NCBI RefSeq assembly: GCF_000002425.4
Contig: NC_037253.1
Span: 7,691,311 to 7,755,310, forward strand
Direction of reading: 5' to 3'
Source of the DNA: Physcomitrium patens
Taxonomy: Eukaryota; Streptophyta; Bryopsida; Funariales; Funariaceae
DNA length: 64,000 bases
The notes under the pieces were generated by a model. It was not told the origin of the DNA, made no database searches, and saw only the letters and a list, made by a program, of their open reading frames with translations. Positions 36,101 through 49,199 of this stretch are shown here, piece by piece (position 1 is the first letter of the stretch; every line of letters starts with the position of its first letter). The position numbers and the translations under genes are program-made.

Positions 36101-39100
36101 TCAGGTTGGCCTTGTGTTTTGAGGTACATCTTCTATCTTCTGGCATCTATCTTTTTCCTTCAGGCTGATACACTTTGTAATTTCATGAGTCGTTTCGCAG
36201 GACTTCAAACGAAAGTCATCCATGGAAGCAGAGCTTAAGTGTTTAAGAGCAGTAGGCATAATGGAGGAGAAGTTGCGAAATGCTTGCAATGCTCCTGACG
36301 CTACCTTTGAGTCCGTTACCAAGGTATGATATTGATTACTTCTTGTTTGGTGATGTGCCTTATCTTGAATTGCTTCATATCGTTTGTCTACACAGGGTGT
36401 TTTAATCATGAGTATTTCTTTTGCAGGTTTTGGATGAGATGGTGGTTGAATATGAATCTCAAGTATCTGGTTTGTTCAAGTATCAGAAACTTGTGCAGTT
36501 TATGCAGAAAAGGTAGTCTTTGTGGTCCTTTTTGCACTTGGATGTAAGCATGCACAAGTGACTGATGGTGTTATTACTCGCCTCTTATGTTAGTTACTTC
36601 CTTTATTTTTCTGTATTTGAAAGTAATGTCTTTTCGCTTAATGCGATAATGGCGTAGGATTTTTCCGATTAGTTCCTGGATGAGATTCGTCTTATACACG
36701 AATACTGAATGTTCGCACGTCAATCCATTCATGTAGTACTAATCTAGCGGCAGCAATGTCAGATTGAAGATTTGTTTGCCCTTCGCCTGAATTTGACACT
36801 TCCTGTTGAATTGCAGCTTGACTGGCCCTGTACATGATCTTGTGAAGCGAGCAAGTGATAAAGCCGCAACAGAGTATCAAAACCTTGTGTTGAAAGGTCG
36901 ATCAATGGGAGAACGTTTGGCATTCTCAGCCAAGCAAACCGAGGCTGCACAACGCGAAGCTCAAGACTGGAAGAAGCGATACGAAAACATTATGAATGAT
37001 TATAACAGAGCTTCTGAGAATGCAGCTGCTCAATATGCTAATGTACAGAAAAAGGTTTCTTCTCTGGAAGAGAGACGTTCAAATCTTCTAACCCAGCTTG
37101 AGGGCGCAAAGAAGGAGGCTCTTGATTGGCATAGCAAGTATGAGCAGTTTGTTGCAGCACAACGAGCTGAAACTGAGAGACTGAACTCTGAGATTGCATC
37201 TCTCCAGGTTGACCAACATACTTCATTTTGAGTCTTGTTGTTAGTAACGTTAAGCATCTTTGCAATATACCTTCAAACATTGCAGTGCATCAGAAGGTTG
37301 TATTCATATGGTATGGTTGTACAACGTGCAGAATCGGACCAGTACCGCGGAGGCTAGGTTGGCAGCATTGAGAGAGCAGTCTGAGTCGGTTAAGTTCGAG
37401 GCCGTAGAATGGCAGCGCAAGTATGAGGCGATTGCTTCTGATACGAAGGCTGCTGTTGAGAAAGCCACCGCGCATAAGGAGCGAGCGCTGAAGCAAGCTC
37501 AACTGCGTGAGGATTCTATGCGTGCCGAACATGTTGCGAAACTCTCCGACAAGGTATCATTCTCAGTTAATCACATCTATTTTACATGACATCTTGTTTG
37601 ATGAGATGAAAAACCATTGAAATGCATACAAATAAGTTGTATTCTTCTATTTGAGTAGGATATATTACTGAATTGGGCAGATGATTTTTGATTGCAGGAG
37701 CAGGAGGTTAAAGAGTTGCAGGCAAAGTTGGAGCAAGGAGAAAGACGCATCGTCGGCTTGATCACAAACTTGCATGTAATGCGACCTCATTTTTTGTTTC
37801 CATACATGAGCTGTTACATAGTGACAACTTCTTAGGTTTGGGATTTTTGGAATTAGTACGAGTTTAGAGATATTTCTTTTGTTTGCCAAGTTCTTTTGTC
37901 AACAGATAGCGTTGCCTATTTTGCAGGAGATTGAATTTAAAACAACTGACCAGTCTGAAGAGTTAGTGACATTACGGTCAGAGCTTAAGTGTGTACAACA
38001 AGAATTAGAAAGCACCAAGTCTCAGGACGTCACCCTTAGAAGGGACCTAGAGAAGGCAGAAGAAGACAAGGCTTATGCGGAGCGACGCATGAATGAGTGC
38101 ATCAGGAGGATGGAAGAGGCAGAGCAGATGAGGAAAATAGCAGAACGTGATGCAAAGCGTGCCATTGAAGCTGCGGAGAAGTCGCGTGCTGAAGCAATTA
38201 CTCAAGAGAGGGAGAAGTTGGAGACACAGAAATTGGCTGCAGAGAGAATGACTGAAGTTGAACGCATTCAACGGCGATGTCAAGTATTGGAACAAGAAAG
38301 AGATGAAATGGTTCAGGTGCAAATTTTCACGTTTTTATTTATTTATTTATTTATTTATTTTAGTTTTTGGTTTATTCTACTACACGCTTCAAATATTCTT
38401 AAGCATGATGTAGTGTCACATTGTATTCACTTTGAAATATGCAATGTGTCGTTGAGGGCAAGTATTGTGCTTGTCAGTTTTCATTGCCAAATTATCTACG
38501 ATCATATATGTTCCATGTTTCGCTCCTATGGACACTGAGTGTACACGATATTTTCTGTGGTGGAACACATAGAACCTTGAAGAGGCCATGCAGATGCAGC
38601 AAGAGGCAGTCTTAAGGGTGTCTGCGTTGGAGAGCCAGCATGAAGATAGGGAAAAGGAAATGGAAAACTTACTCTCTTCTTCACAAGAGCAGCGGGCGAA
38701 GACAGTAGAGGCGTTTGAGAAATTGTTGGCTAGCGAAAGAGCTGCGAAGGCTGAAGCAAGCCAAAGAGCCGAGTCTCTTTCGTTACAGATTCAACACATG
38801 CAGGGGCAGATAGACAACTTGCAGGGACAACTTACAGCAGTGCGCAACCACGAAATTGCTTTGGAAACCAGAGTCAGGGGTTTTACGGATACTCCACCTG
38901 GCAAATCACCAATGGGCTCCTCTCGTAGCAAAAGACCCTTCCCAGGTGAAGGTGTGTGCTAATTCGCTACAATCTCAGTTTGTATGGTTGGGTTCATTGT
39001 CAGTTGATAAGAGCGTTTAGTTTTGATGTGCATGACGTATTTTGCACGAGTTCACGTTAATAAGCACGTTGCAGTTTAGAAGTTGGTGTTATTCACTCGG

Positions 39101-39461
39101 CTAGCTCGTGCTCTGTGTTATGGCTGAAAAGTCTTTACCTTATAGCCACGTATATGAACCAGGGTTCGAGGCGTCCGCACAGGATATGGACATCGACGCG
39201 AGTGCATTCAAGAGGAATAAGATGGATCATCACTTCGACAACGCCAGTTACTTGAATGAGGGTGAGGAAGGTGGCAGTGGAGCTACCTCGAGCGAGATAG
39301 TTGAGACCACAAACTATCGTAAGTTGACTATTGCAAAGCTGAAGCAGAGGATGACAGAAGCTGGGTTTGGTGCAGAAGTGCTGGCTACTCGAAACCCTTC
39401 TAAGAAAGAACTTCTTGAGATGTACGAGAGATTGCTTCTCAACAAGCCTCCTGCTCATTGA
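33178..39461 (+). CDS. GBPL3: GBPL3-type guanylate-binding protein (dynamin-like large GTPase)
   Basis: Plant guanylate-binding protein, in Arabidopsis a nuclear protein that forms defence condensates and links the nuclear basket to the lamina. Seventeen exons: 33178-33471, 33682-33843, 34009-34074, 34301-34447, 34726-34839, 35005-35106, 35249-35434, 35644-35733, 35915-36049, 36201-36323, 36427-36512, 36817-37207, 37332-37553, 37698-37775, 37927-38316, 38573-38951, 39163-39461, giving 1,087 residues (Arabidopsis about 1,080). G1 GRARQGKS at 86-93, switch phrase CTKGLWMWSS, G3 DSEG at 142-145 and the plant G4 TLVRPL at 277-282 are intact. A helical domain follows, then coiled coil from about 475 to 980, and a C-terminal SAP-like segment (LTIAKLKQRM, FGAEVL, NPSKKELLEMYERLL). 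The final acceptor (39162) was chosen by phase and family fit and is the least certain boundary. Confidence 0.94.
38332..38362. repeat. ATTT microsatellite in a GBPL3 intron
   Basis: About seven copies of attt lie just after the donor of exon 15. Confidence 0.85.
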
Positions 39462-40900
39462 CAGGATGGGTTACGCACTGCGAAATGTTGGGACTGACAA
39501 TGAGCTTTTTGTTAGTTTTTCTTACCTGAAACCATTGACAATATTTTATTTTCTTATAAAACAAAATCTTTAGAAAACGAGTCTATTCAGCAACTAGTTT
39601 CGCAGGTGCTTACAGAACACTGCGTGTTCCGAGAAGCTCGCTAGCACCGAGTGTACTTTGTTGTACTCTTTGTAAAGAAGGCCTGTGCATTCCATGTCCC
39701 AATTTGGTCTATCAATTTATTTCTCTGATTGAACAAAGTTTTTTAGGGTCTCATCATACACATTTTAACGCCATGTCATGGCAGCACATTATCCAGCTTG
39801 TTTGGATAGCCTTTATACGTTCAAAATGAAAAATATTATCCCAATTGCTATCTGGGTTTCACCTTCTATGTTCGTCCACACCCCAGCCTAGAGTACGGCG
39901 TCTGCTTGTATCGGAGACTTCATCGCTTCCGTCGAGATGGGCATCTCGGAATATGGTAGCGGAGCTGAGGAACGGAGCCAAGATATTGTTTCATTGTGGT
40001 AATTGACTTTGCGTTGTTAATTGTCCTGTATAGTGCGTGTTTAATGGTAATCAACACAAGGAATAGGCTTCCATCGGCTCTTCTGAGCTCGAACACATTG
40101 AGGGGGTCTGAATGTGCAATTAGATTGGTTTTTGCTGAGTATGATCTGCGTTGCTTTTGGGGTTTGAGAGGTTTAGGATTTGTTTGAGATCAGAGGGTCT
40201 TGTATCCGCAGATGTGAAGATGGACCTGCAAACCTTTGGAGTAGCCCACCAGGTTTGGGTCCCTTATCCCACACGCCATATCCCTGTCAGCTTTTTAATT
40301 ACTGGTAGCAAAATCAACGTCTGTTGACCTCTTCAGCTATTTCAATTGAAGATATCACCTGCCTTGTAGTGTGCTAGCTACGTTAATTACAATTGTCCTT
40401 AATTACACTTGGCTTCCTACGTTAAGGACAATTGTAAGGAAGACAAGTGTTACAAGAATCAGTGAGAAATGGGTGTGCTTAAAGAGTTTGTAGAATTGTT
40501 GTTTGATTTGGAATCCATGGTGATTGATGGGCTTGCTCCAGGAGGTTACATTTGGCAATTCTGAAGATTAAAATCTCTTCCATTTCTTTGGAGATATGCA
40601 ACACAAACAATTGGCACAGTTCCTGTGCATGGATATTTCTATTACTTAAAAATTCTGACTTATTTGAATCTCTACACATGGCCAAATAGGATGAGACCAC
40701 ACTATTTGCTCAAACAAAGAAACAAACAAGTACAAGTTGGTGCAAATTTAGATTGGTCGTTAATATGTAAATATATGAAAGAGGTAGTTCAAATTTCTAT
40801 TATTCACTACATTTGCATTACTTTGGTTTTACAATAAAATCACATTGCTACAGTAATGCCTTGCATTTTTTCTACACAATGTATATGGAGTATGGTAGAT
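39462..40900. other. Spacer downstream of GBPL3, no gene seen
   Basis: It should start with the GBPL3 3' untranslated region. The next few hundred bases have balanced composition but no credible frame. AT content rises from about 40600 into the transposon island. A curious inverted-repeat cluster at 40387-40455 is listed separately. Confidence 0.55.
40387..40455. repeat. Interleaved inverted repeats
   Basis: Arm A ttacaattgtccttaa (40387-40402) recurs exactly inverted at 40422-40437. A second arm B, ttacacttggcttcct, starting near 40403 recurs inverted with a mismatch as aggaagacaagtgttaca from about 40437. The order is A-B-A'-B', so the two pairings cannot form one simple hairpin. Each half is also preceded by tacgttaa. 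Confidence 0.75.
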
Positions 40901-41899
40901 TTATTTGTCATTTAATAAATATCTTGATGGAGGTTCTAAGAAAGGAATAACGATGTGAATATTCTATTTGGTGGATATTTAGGATTTTCTCTCAAAACTT
41001 CTCAATGGTTTTAGTTGCTTTAGTGCTTAGGTTGATAGAACTACAATTGCATGTATGGCAATTTGAATCTTAGTAAAACAACCATGGATTGTATTAATTT
41101 CTTTGTGTAATTTTGAATTTTATTTATTTTATCAAATTATTTTAGATTTAAGTTGTAAAATTATCTTTTATTAGATGGAAGTAACAAAATTTAATTATAT
41201 TATAATTTCGGAATATTTTGATATTTTGGAGTATAATATAAATTACTTTAATCTTTATTCTAATAGGTTATGGTTTTTTAAGATTTTAATTATGCTTTTT
41301 AAGCACAAAATATTATAATTTAAAATTTAAATCAATATTTTAGATCTTATTTAATTTAACTAATAATTCTTTAAATATAAAGATTAATTTAACTTGACAA
41401 TATTAATATATGATATTATATTAAAATTTTAATTATCATATTTTTTCTAAGATGTATGTCAAGCACATAAATTTAGACAATAACTTAAAAGACTATAAAT
41501 TCATGTGTTAGTGAAGAATGGAGAAAGTAAAAAAAGAAGATATTCTCATAAGATAGAAAAGAACTAAAATAGCTATTGCAAAATATAAAAGAACTGAAAA
41601 AAACTTCAATTAAGATTGGAACATAAAAAAGATACCAATAAGACTAAAAATAGCCTTAGTCTTATATCTATATGCTAGCTTTAAAGATGATTTTGTACAA
41701 GCTTTCTAGGAATTGCAAGGCTTGTCGCTTGAGCATCAAGTTGTAGGTTGCTTTTAATACAACTTCATAGAAATAAAAAAAACTTGTAGAACAAATTTTA
41801 ATAGCCATATAAAACACTTATAAAAGTCTAAATATCTAATTTGCATCTAAAAGACTTCTTTTAAGCATTTTAAAGTAGATATTATCTTTTCAACAAATA

Positions 41900-44800
41900 T
41901 CTTTTTATTTTTATTTATTTTTATTTATTAAAATAATATAGACATTTGTTTTGGTAATTTTTCATCCAGGTGATAGGTTCCACAAAGAGTAGTCAAATTG
42001 CTTTATAAGTTGATGAAGTCTAGATTCATTAAATAGTATTAATAACAAACTCCAATTTATGCTCTATACAAAGGTGGTTGATAGATTCTTTCAACTACAA
42101 AATATTTCATACCATGGAAAGTAAACCATCTTGTTATTTGATCATTGTTGTGGTCTTTATAACTACCTTCAAACAATACATTTTGTATTCTATCAAATAC
42201 ATATATCTAATAGTATCAGTGAACATTTAGAATCTCTTCTAAGATTGTCATATCCAATATGTTGTATCTTGCTATTTATTAAAAAAAGATCATGTATCTC
42301 TTATTAGTCTTTATTACAATTCTAATGATGTCTTAGTCAAGAAAACTTAAGTGATTTATTAGATAAATTTGCTAAGGCACTTGCAAGTAGAGCTATTTAT
42401 TTTATTGAAGATCTTTATTTTGAATATGATCAATTCCAACTAGCTAAAGGAAGCAAAGATATTACCACTATGAGGACATCTTTAAGATTGGTAAAAATGT
42501 ATTCATTACATTAGGGTGCAACAAATTTAGTTTTTCACATGATGAATGGAATAAATAAGGTTCTTTAAAATTTTATTCCAAAAAAAAACATGCTTTTCTT
42601 GGATGATATCTCAATAAAAAGGTGTGTGGAAGAAGAAAAAAAAATGAAGCAATGGATCAAAGGCGGTGGCATAAGTTTGTATCTAATCATATTTTAGACT
42701 GTAATAAGATTTTATCATGGCTTGAGGAAGTTCACTTGACATTATCAGGGGCTAAATCCACTTTTGGAGATTAAAAGGTTGTTATTGTGGGACATTTATG
42801 TAGATGGTTTGGTCGCAAGCCAAATCCAAATAAAGTGGATGCTATACAATGGATGAAGAAAATTTATAGCACACAAATAGAAGTGCGGAGATTTTTAGGA
42901 GTTTGCATATTTTATTATGTGTGGATTCTTTACTATGCACATATAGTAGATTCTCTCTATAGTTTATTACAAAAAAAAAAAGATTTAAATGAGAGAAGAA
43001 GTATACAAAAGCAATTCAAAAACTAAAGAATTTATTATTTTCTCTACTTGTACTACAAAAGATAAGTTATGAAGGGAATAAACTAGTAATATTTATAGTT
43101 GATACAAGTCCAATAGCTATTGATTGGACTTAAGGACAAAATGATGAAAAAAGAAATAAGTTTTCTATTAGATTTTGAGCTAAAGTGTTGAATGAATAAT
43201 AAAAGAATTATCCACAAGTAAAACGGAAGTTATGGAGGACAGTTACAGCTATAAGGATTGAAAGAGATTATTTAATTAAAACACAAGTGATAGTAGAAGC
43301 AGATTGTTTGCTACTATTAAAAATAATTACTAATTTTAATACCCTTGATATTGTTATGCTAAGATGGATTGCATATACCAAATCTTTAAATCTTGAATTC
43401 AAGCATATAATATGCAAAAATAATCTAGTAGAAGATATGCTATCTTGGGCTAGCTATAAACAAGATGAAGATTTGATTGATGATACCAAAGATATAGATA
43501 CTACCTTTTATTTTAGAACACATCAAGGAGAAAATGAATATCCAAAACCATTTATGGAAGAATTATATGAAGAAGAATAGATAGATATTGAACACTCTTT
43601 GATCATATTATCAAGGCAATCAAGATGAAATGATATTCATTTTAAGCAGATTAGAAGGAAAGCTTATAACTACTTTTTATAAGGTGGTTATTTGTGGAAG
43701 CAGTACAAAAATGATAGCACTATATCACAAGGAGTAATTTGCAAGAAAGAAACACAAAGACAACTAATCAAAGAATTTCATGATAGTTTGTAGGCAACAT
43801 ACAAAGCTATTCATGCTACTTTTAATAAACTCAAAGAAAGATATTAGTGGCATAATATGTATAGAGATGTGATAAAGTTTTTGGAATCATGCAAAACTTG
43901 TCAAATATATTTGGAGATTTAACATAGAATTGAATTGTATTCTATATATCTTCTTGTAATATATTATAAGTGAATTGTGGATCTATCTATTATACTATGG
44001 AATTATGGCAGATGTTATATTTGATTTTGGCATGAAAGAAACTATCTAATCAAGTAGTAGGAATAACTCTACAAACAAAATCCACTAAAAGAATTTATAG
44101 ATTTTTATTTGAAGATGTCATTTGTAGATATGGATGTATTGGGAAGATTATTGCTGATCCTAGAGAATTGGATGCATATGAGACAAGAGAGTTTTTTGAA
44201 AGTTGTAGGATTAAATTTGCACTTACAATAGCATATAATCCTAAAGGTAATACCAAAAGTGAACGAGGTCATTGTCTGATAGTTAAAGCCATTATTAAAA
44301 CTTACAAAGGAAGAACAAAAGAATGACTAAGATTATTACCATTTGCTTTATGGGCTGATTATACTACTCACAGTTCTATAATTGGATATATGTCAACAGA
44401 ATTGATATAAAGACAAAAGCCTATTATGCCAATTGAAGAACAAATATCCACTTGGATTGTTTTACTTTGACAAAACAACATGTCTAGAAAAAAAATTCTT
44501 GTAATTTGAATTTGTTAGCTAGAGAGGAGACCTAAGGACATAAAAAAAATAATTGTGAAGTTAAAAGATGCACGCTTGAAAAATAAGGACAAATTTGATA
44601 AGTGGCACCAATTAAGGCCATGAAAAATTCATGAAGGTGATTGAATATTTGTTTATGATAATAGTTTGCATAACCAATATGCTACCTTACAATTTTTTTT
44701 AGAGCATTGGTTTGGACCTTATGTGGTTGTAAATGTTCTAAATAATACCATGTATATGTTAAGGAAGTTAGATGGAATACAGCTTAAGATTCCAATTATA

Positions 44801-45000
44801 AGAAAAAATATAAGACTTTTTAAGCAACATAATCAAGATATAACAGGTGAAGTTATTAGAAAAGACATTGATTTTTTTACAAATGAAGAATAAGACATGG
44901 ATCATGAAAAAAATAATATTGAAGAGATAGTATGATGCTAATTATAATATTGTTTCTTCTTCATACATACCAGAAGATGCTCAAGTTTGGAAGAGGTGGA
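41900..45000 (+). mobile_element. Fossil Ty3/gypsy retrotransposon, pol region
   Basis: The interval keeps the order of a plant gypsy pol on the plus strand: reverse transcriptase traces from about 41960-42720, the RT/RNase H connection near 42787-43030 (RRFLGVCIFY-type phrase), RNase H at about 43190-43580, an integrase zinc-binding region near 43780-43920, integrase core to about 44420 and a C-terminal integrase tail at 44666-44893. It is old and heavily decayed, with many breaks, and is AT-enriched in the way expected of methylated, deaminated plant repeats. The 5' end and gag were not delimited. LTR-like sequence follows at 45001. Confidence 0.8.
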
Positions 45001-45030
45001 TGTTGTATTGTGATTTGGCTATCATATGAA

Positions 45031-45033
<3 letters not shown>

Positions 45034-45087
<54 letters not shown>
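45034..45087. repeat. TA microsatellite, about 27 units
   Basis: A long TA run close to the start of the LTR-like sequence at 45001. The related copy at 46856 has only ordinary AT-rich sequence at this place, so the run expanded after the copies separated. Confidence 0.9.
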
Positions 45088-45092
<5 letters not shown>

Positions 45093-45594
45093 ATTTATTA
45101 TAAAATATAGTAAAAGCCATATTATTAGATTTTTGTTGGTTGCAAAATATAATTAGATTATTACTTTGAAGTGATTAGTTTAAAAGGGCTATTATTGAAG
45201 TTGATTTTATATTGATAATAGTTTTACATATTTAGAGCTACCTTCATTAGACATTGGTGACTCTTGAAATCTTATTTCGTTTCTTTTATTTGGTGTTTAG
45301 GCCATATATTATGTAAATCTTATAAGAAAAAGGATTGGAGAGGGATTTAGGTAGCAAAAGAAATAATTAGGATATCCATATGGATGAATAAAGATGGATG
45401 ATAAAAATCTCCATTGCTATTGATCAAAAGGCATGTCCAATGGACTTCAAGGAAATTTCCCAAGACCTAATTAGGGATTAATGTTATTCTTTTGATGCCA
45501 TTTGAATTTAGGAGGTTAGAATAAAAATATTTTGAAAGAATTTTACTACAATTTGGAAATTTTATGGAAAGTAAAGGAATTTTTGGAAGCCAAA

Positions 45595-45598
<4 letters not shown>

Positions 45599-45643
<45 letters not shown>
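45599..45643. repeat. TA microsatellite
   Basis: A second uninterrupted TA run of about 22 units inside the same LTR-like sequence. Confidence 0.92.
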
Positions 45644-45647
<4 letters not shown>

Positions 45648-46029
45648 GATGGAGATATGAAGCTATGATAAAATTTATGATATAAAGATAAATTTTTGTA
45701 AGTAGATTATGGATTTTCTTTGAGTTTATGAAAGATCAAATTCATTGGAAAATTAATTGGTTATTGTTTGATATAGCATGGGATGCTATGGTATTTTCAG
45801 ATGCTTTATAAAGCCTTATGTATAAAGTTTTCTTAAATATAAAAAGATTTTATTTGTAGAATATCTTTTGGTACTATTAGATTTATTTGGCCTCTATAAT
45901 AAGAATACATCACTTATTGAAATTTGTTCAAGAAGTTAAAGCTAAACTCTTTATAACTAGGTATCTAGTGTGTTCCAATATAGAGAATCACGCCATACGA
46001 CAACAACAGTATTGTAGTCTAATTCTTTA

Positions 46030-46860
46030 ACATATACAAAAGTATGTGCACGTTTGGAAGAGGTGAGTGTTGTGATGTACTTAATTTAAGTACATCAAAG
46101 TTATTTGAAGGATAATTAATTTTACTCATAAGAAAAGAAGAACATAATGCTAATATATTTACAAATTTGAATGGAATTTAGAATAAGAGATTGTTAGCTT
46201 GAATAGATTATTCAAGCTTGAAGGTATTTATTTTTAGGATAAATATCTAAATATATAGTCATTCAAGGAAAATATTGAAAGAAGGTTAAGGTGGAGGTTT
46301 TGGAATCAAGTAGGATTTTGTTTTTATTAGAATTTTTGAGAAGGGAGATTCAACACTAGTTTGGGTTTGTCTACACCACTTCTTGCATTTTTATCTTTTT
46401 GTTTTGATATTTGGACGAAATCTAGATCTGATTGTGAGCTTTCCAATAAGCCATAGCATGAAAGATATGGAGCTATGAAGACAAAGATTCAAACAAAATT
46501 GTAGAAGGAAATTGCTGGCATTTTTTGCCAATAAATTTGAAGATTGGTTTGGATTTTTTTATGCCATTTATTAAATTTCATTTGAAAAAAAATTCTAAAT
46601 GAGCTAAAATTTGCCTAAATTAAGTTAATAATAAATAATTTATGAATACTTTATTCAAATGGAGTTTAAATTTGACATTAGAGTTAAGAATTATTTGCAT
46701 TCTAATACAAGAATAAAATTAGGCTATAAATTGTACTTAGCCTTTGAACCATCATTATATTTGATTTCATTTGAGACAACATTGTACATTCTTTTAACTT
46801 ATTTGTAATCAAGAACCTTATATTCTCTTAAGAAGACTCACTCTCTTGACACCGCTGTTG
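46030..46860 (+). mobile_element. Second LTR-type fragment with internal tail
   Basis: At about 46046 the phrase gtttggaagaggtgagtgttgtgatgtac repeats the junction seen just before 45001, so a second element end of related type begins here. The following 800 bp is AT-rich and non-coding and ends with a gctgttgtattgtaat motif similar to other LTR borders nearby. It is fragmentary and old. Confidence 0.45.
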
Positions 46861-47400
46861 TATTGTAATTACTTATAATATATAAAAATTATTTAGGATA
46901 TATAATATGTTCATAAGTCTTGGTGTATGTTAGAATGATTAATAGATTAATTTAAAGAGAGTGAATATAAGAAAATTTATTTTTACTTTTATCTATTTTG
47001 ATTATAACATTTAAAAAAATTATAGGACCTAAATGTTTAGTATGAAGCCTTGAAAAGAGATTAGAGCCTAAAGAAGAAAATCTTAACTAGTAAGAGGCTT
47101 ATTGGGAGGAATGAAAGCAAGGCATGGTTGGATGAAGGCAAGGAATAGAGATCTTCATTCCTATTGGTCGAAGGCCATACCCAATGGACTTCAAGGAGGC
47201 TGCGTGAGGCCTTATTAGGAATTAGGGTTTTTCTTTCAAAGTCATTTGAGCTTTGAAGGTATAGATCATCAAGTTTAGATTTTTGGATGTGGATTGGATG
47301 CATATTTTGTATGATTTGGAATTTTTATGAAGGAGTTATGGTGCTCAAAGTTAAGGTGTCGATTTCATACCTACTATCACTCTTTGGGGCATGACATACG
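46856..47400 (+). mobile_element. LTR copy related to the one at 45001
   Basis: It begins tgttgtattgtaatt and later shares a stretch (about 47150-47270) with 45400-45520, including ccaatggacttcaagga and cctattaggaatta-like sequence. This copy has kept more C and G, and the other has more A and T. The 3' boundary is not clear. Confidence 0.55.
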
Positions 47401-48002
47401 TTTATGGAGAGCAACAAAAGATCGGCTATTGGAATTGGAGAGAGTAATTTTTCGACTATACTTTTTATATATTTTTTAATAAATTTGAAGTTCAAATAAA
47501 GAAGTTATATAAGGTTGAAGTCAGTGCATCCAAATCAAAGGCAATAAGTAAGTGATTTTGTTCATAGTAATGATTGGAGCCATATCTTGAGTTTTTTGAC
47601 GAATTTTTGGCTCAAATATTTTTGAGAAAGTAGATTATTATGTTAAAAAGCTATATATATATTTTTTTTGGAATTTAAAGGCTTAACTTGTGAGATATAA
47701 AGAAATTTGCATGTGGATGTATAAAAACTAGGGTTTGAAGCTACTATTAGGATTTTGGTGATATCTTAAGTTTTGCAATGAATTTGTAATTGAAATTAAT
47801 TGTGGTAGTTGTTAGAAGTACATCAATACTTCATATAAAATTTGAGTGTGTTAGAATAGTCCGATTGGAAGATGTGAGTTTTTGAAATTCAAGAATAATA
47901 CCCCATAAGGATATATAAGGATTTAGAGTTTTTTTTAATCATATTTTGGGTGTTTTTGGGAACTTAAGACTTATATATTTGGTGTAAATGCTCCTAAAAG
48001 TG

Positions 48003-48046
<44 letters not shown>

Positions 48047-48300
48047 ACTTGGTCTTTCTTATCTCAAGACTTGATTGAGCAATTAATGGCAGCCAGGAGC
48101 TAAGTGCTTTCTTGAGGCAAATTCTCTCTACCCTGATACCGTCAACAAAGAAACAAGATATTAAAGATAGAAAGATTTGATAGACAATACTCTCGAAAAA
48201 TAAGTCATTTCTATAGATCTAATATGGTACTTTACTACTAATACATCTCAAACTAATTCACACATTATACAAAATAACACCATTTTAAGTTTGTAGAGAT
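47401..48300. other. AT-rich repeat sequence, no gene seen
   Basis: Probably continues the LTR-type sequence to its left. It holds a TA run at 48005-48042 and no credible frame. Confidence 0.45.
48005..48042. repeat. TA microsatellite
   Basis: An uninterrupted TA run of about 19 units in repeat DNA. Confidence 0.92.
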
Positions 48301-48850
48301 TTCTTCCTTGCTAATCATTTCCTACTGCATTGCCATCTTTGACCTTATTGCAAATTACAATGATTATTCAAGCTGCCTTCAATTAATTAAAATATGTATC
48401 TTTGTAAAGTAATAAGAAATATACTATTATGGCCAATAATGAATATCTCAACCAAATATTGGACAACATCTAATTTGCTTAAAATTACAATGATTAATAA
48501 ACTTCCTAGTTGGCTTCTGAACTGCAACACATTGCTTTTTTTCTTACTTAAAATTTTTCATCTTACAATAAGCAAAGAATTATTAGTAGGAGATCATTAC
48601 ATAGTGGTGCTGTTTATTCTATAATTAATTTTTAATCATATGATGAATTGAAAAAATAGACTTTGATTTATTGTACCACATATCTTTGCTAATAGTATGA
48701 CTTTCTTCTTCAACTAAGACCATATCAATTAAAAATGCCTTTAAAGTTTCTTCATCCAATATGACTAATTCTAAACTTAGTGTATTAGCATAGAATGTGC
48801 AGGGCATCTCTAGCTCTAAGATGTAGCAAAGAAAAAGAAATAGGCTCTAT
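48300..48850 (-). mobile_element. Fossil retrotransposon fragment, aspartic protease region
   Basis: On the minus strand 48625-48807 resembles the retropepsin region of a plant gypsy element (LDEETLKAFLID followed by an ISKDMWY-like phrase). The sequence continuing to about 48300 is compatible with the same domain. It runs opposite to the pol fossil at 41900-45000, so it is a separate insertion. It is short, old and broken. Confidence 0.45.
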
Positions 48851-49199
48851 TTTTATTTAAAATCAATATAATTCTATTCTAACATAATATTCTTATAAGA
48901 ATATAAGATGGCTTAAGACCTTTGCAAGAAGGTAGATACTTTTAATCACCATAGAGGCTGGGTCTTATAGAATAATATTAAGCTTAATGAATTAATTAAT
49001 AGATATAAATAAAGAATTGCTATTCTCCTCATAGCAATATTAAAGCATATTATAATATATTTAGATATATTAATAAAAAGATGTATTTGATGTATTTTAT
49101 GTAATCTTAATTTACAAAAGAATAGATCATTGAATATTTACACTTCTAACCAAAGCCACTATAGAGCTAATTTTTAGAAAACCATTAATCTTAAGCTTC

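Larger units (their letters stand above)
45001..46030 (+). mobile_element. Probable 3' LTR of the gypsy fossil
   Basis: It starts tgttgtattgtg, directly after the integrase tail and the phrase gtttggaagaggtg. It contains two long TA runs (45034-45087, 45599-45643). The part at about 45400-45520 matches 47150-47270, so it is a family repeat. The end near 46000-46030 (acaacaacagtattgtag) is approximate. It is old by divergence. Confidence 0.55.
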
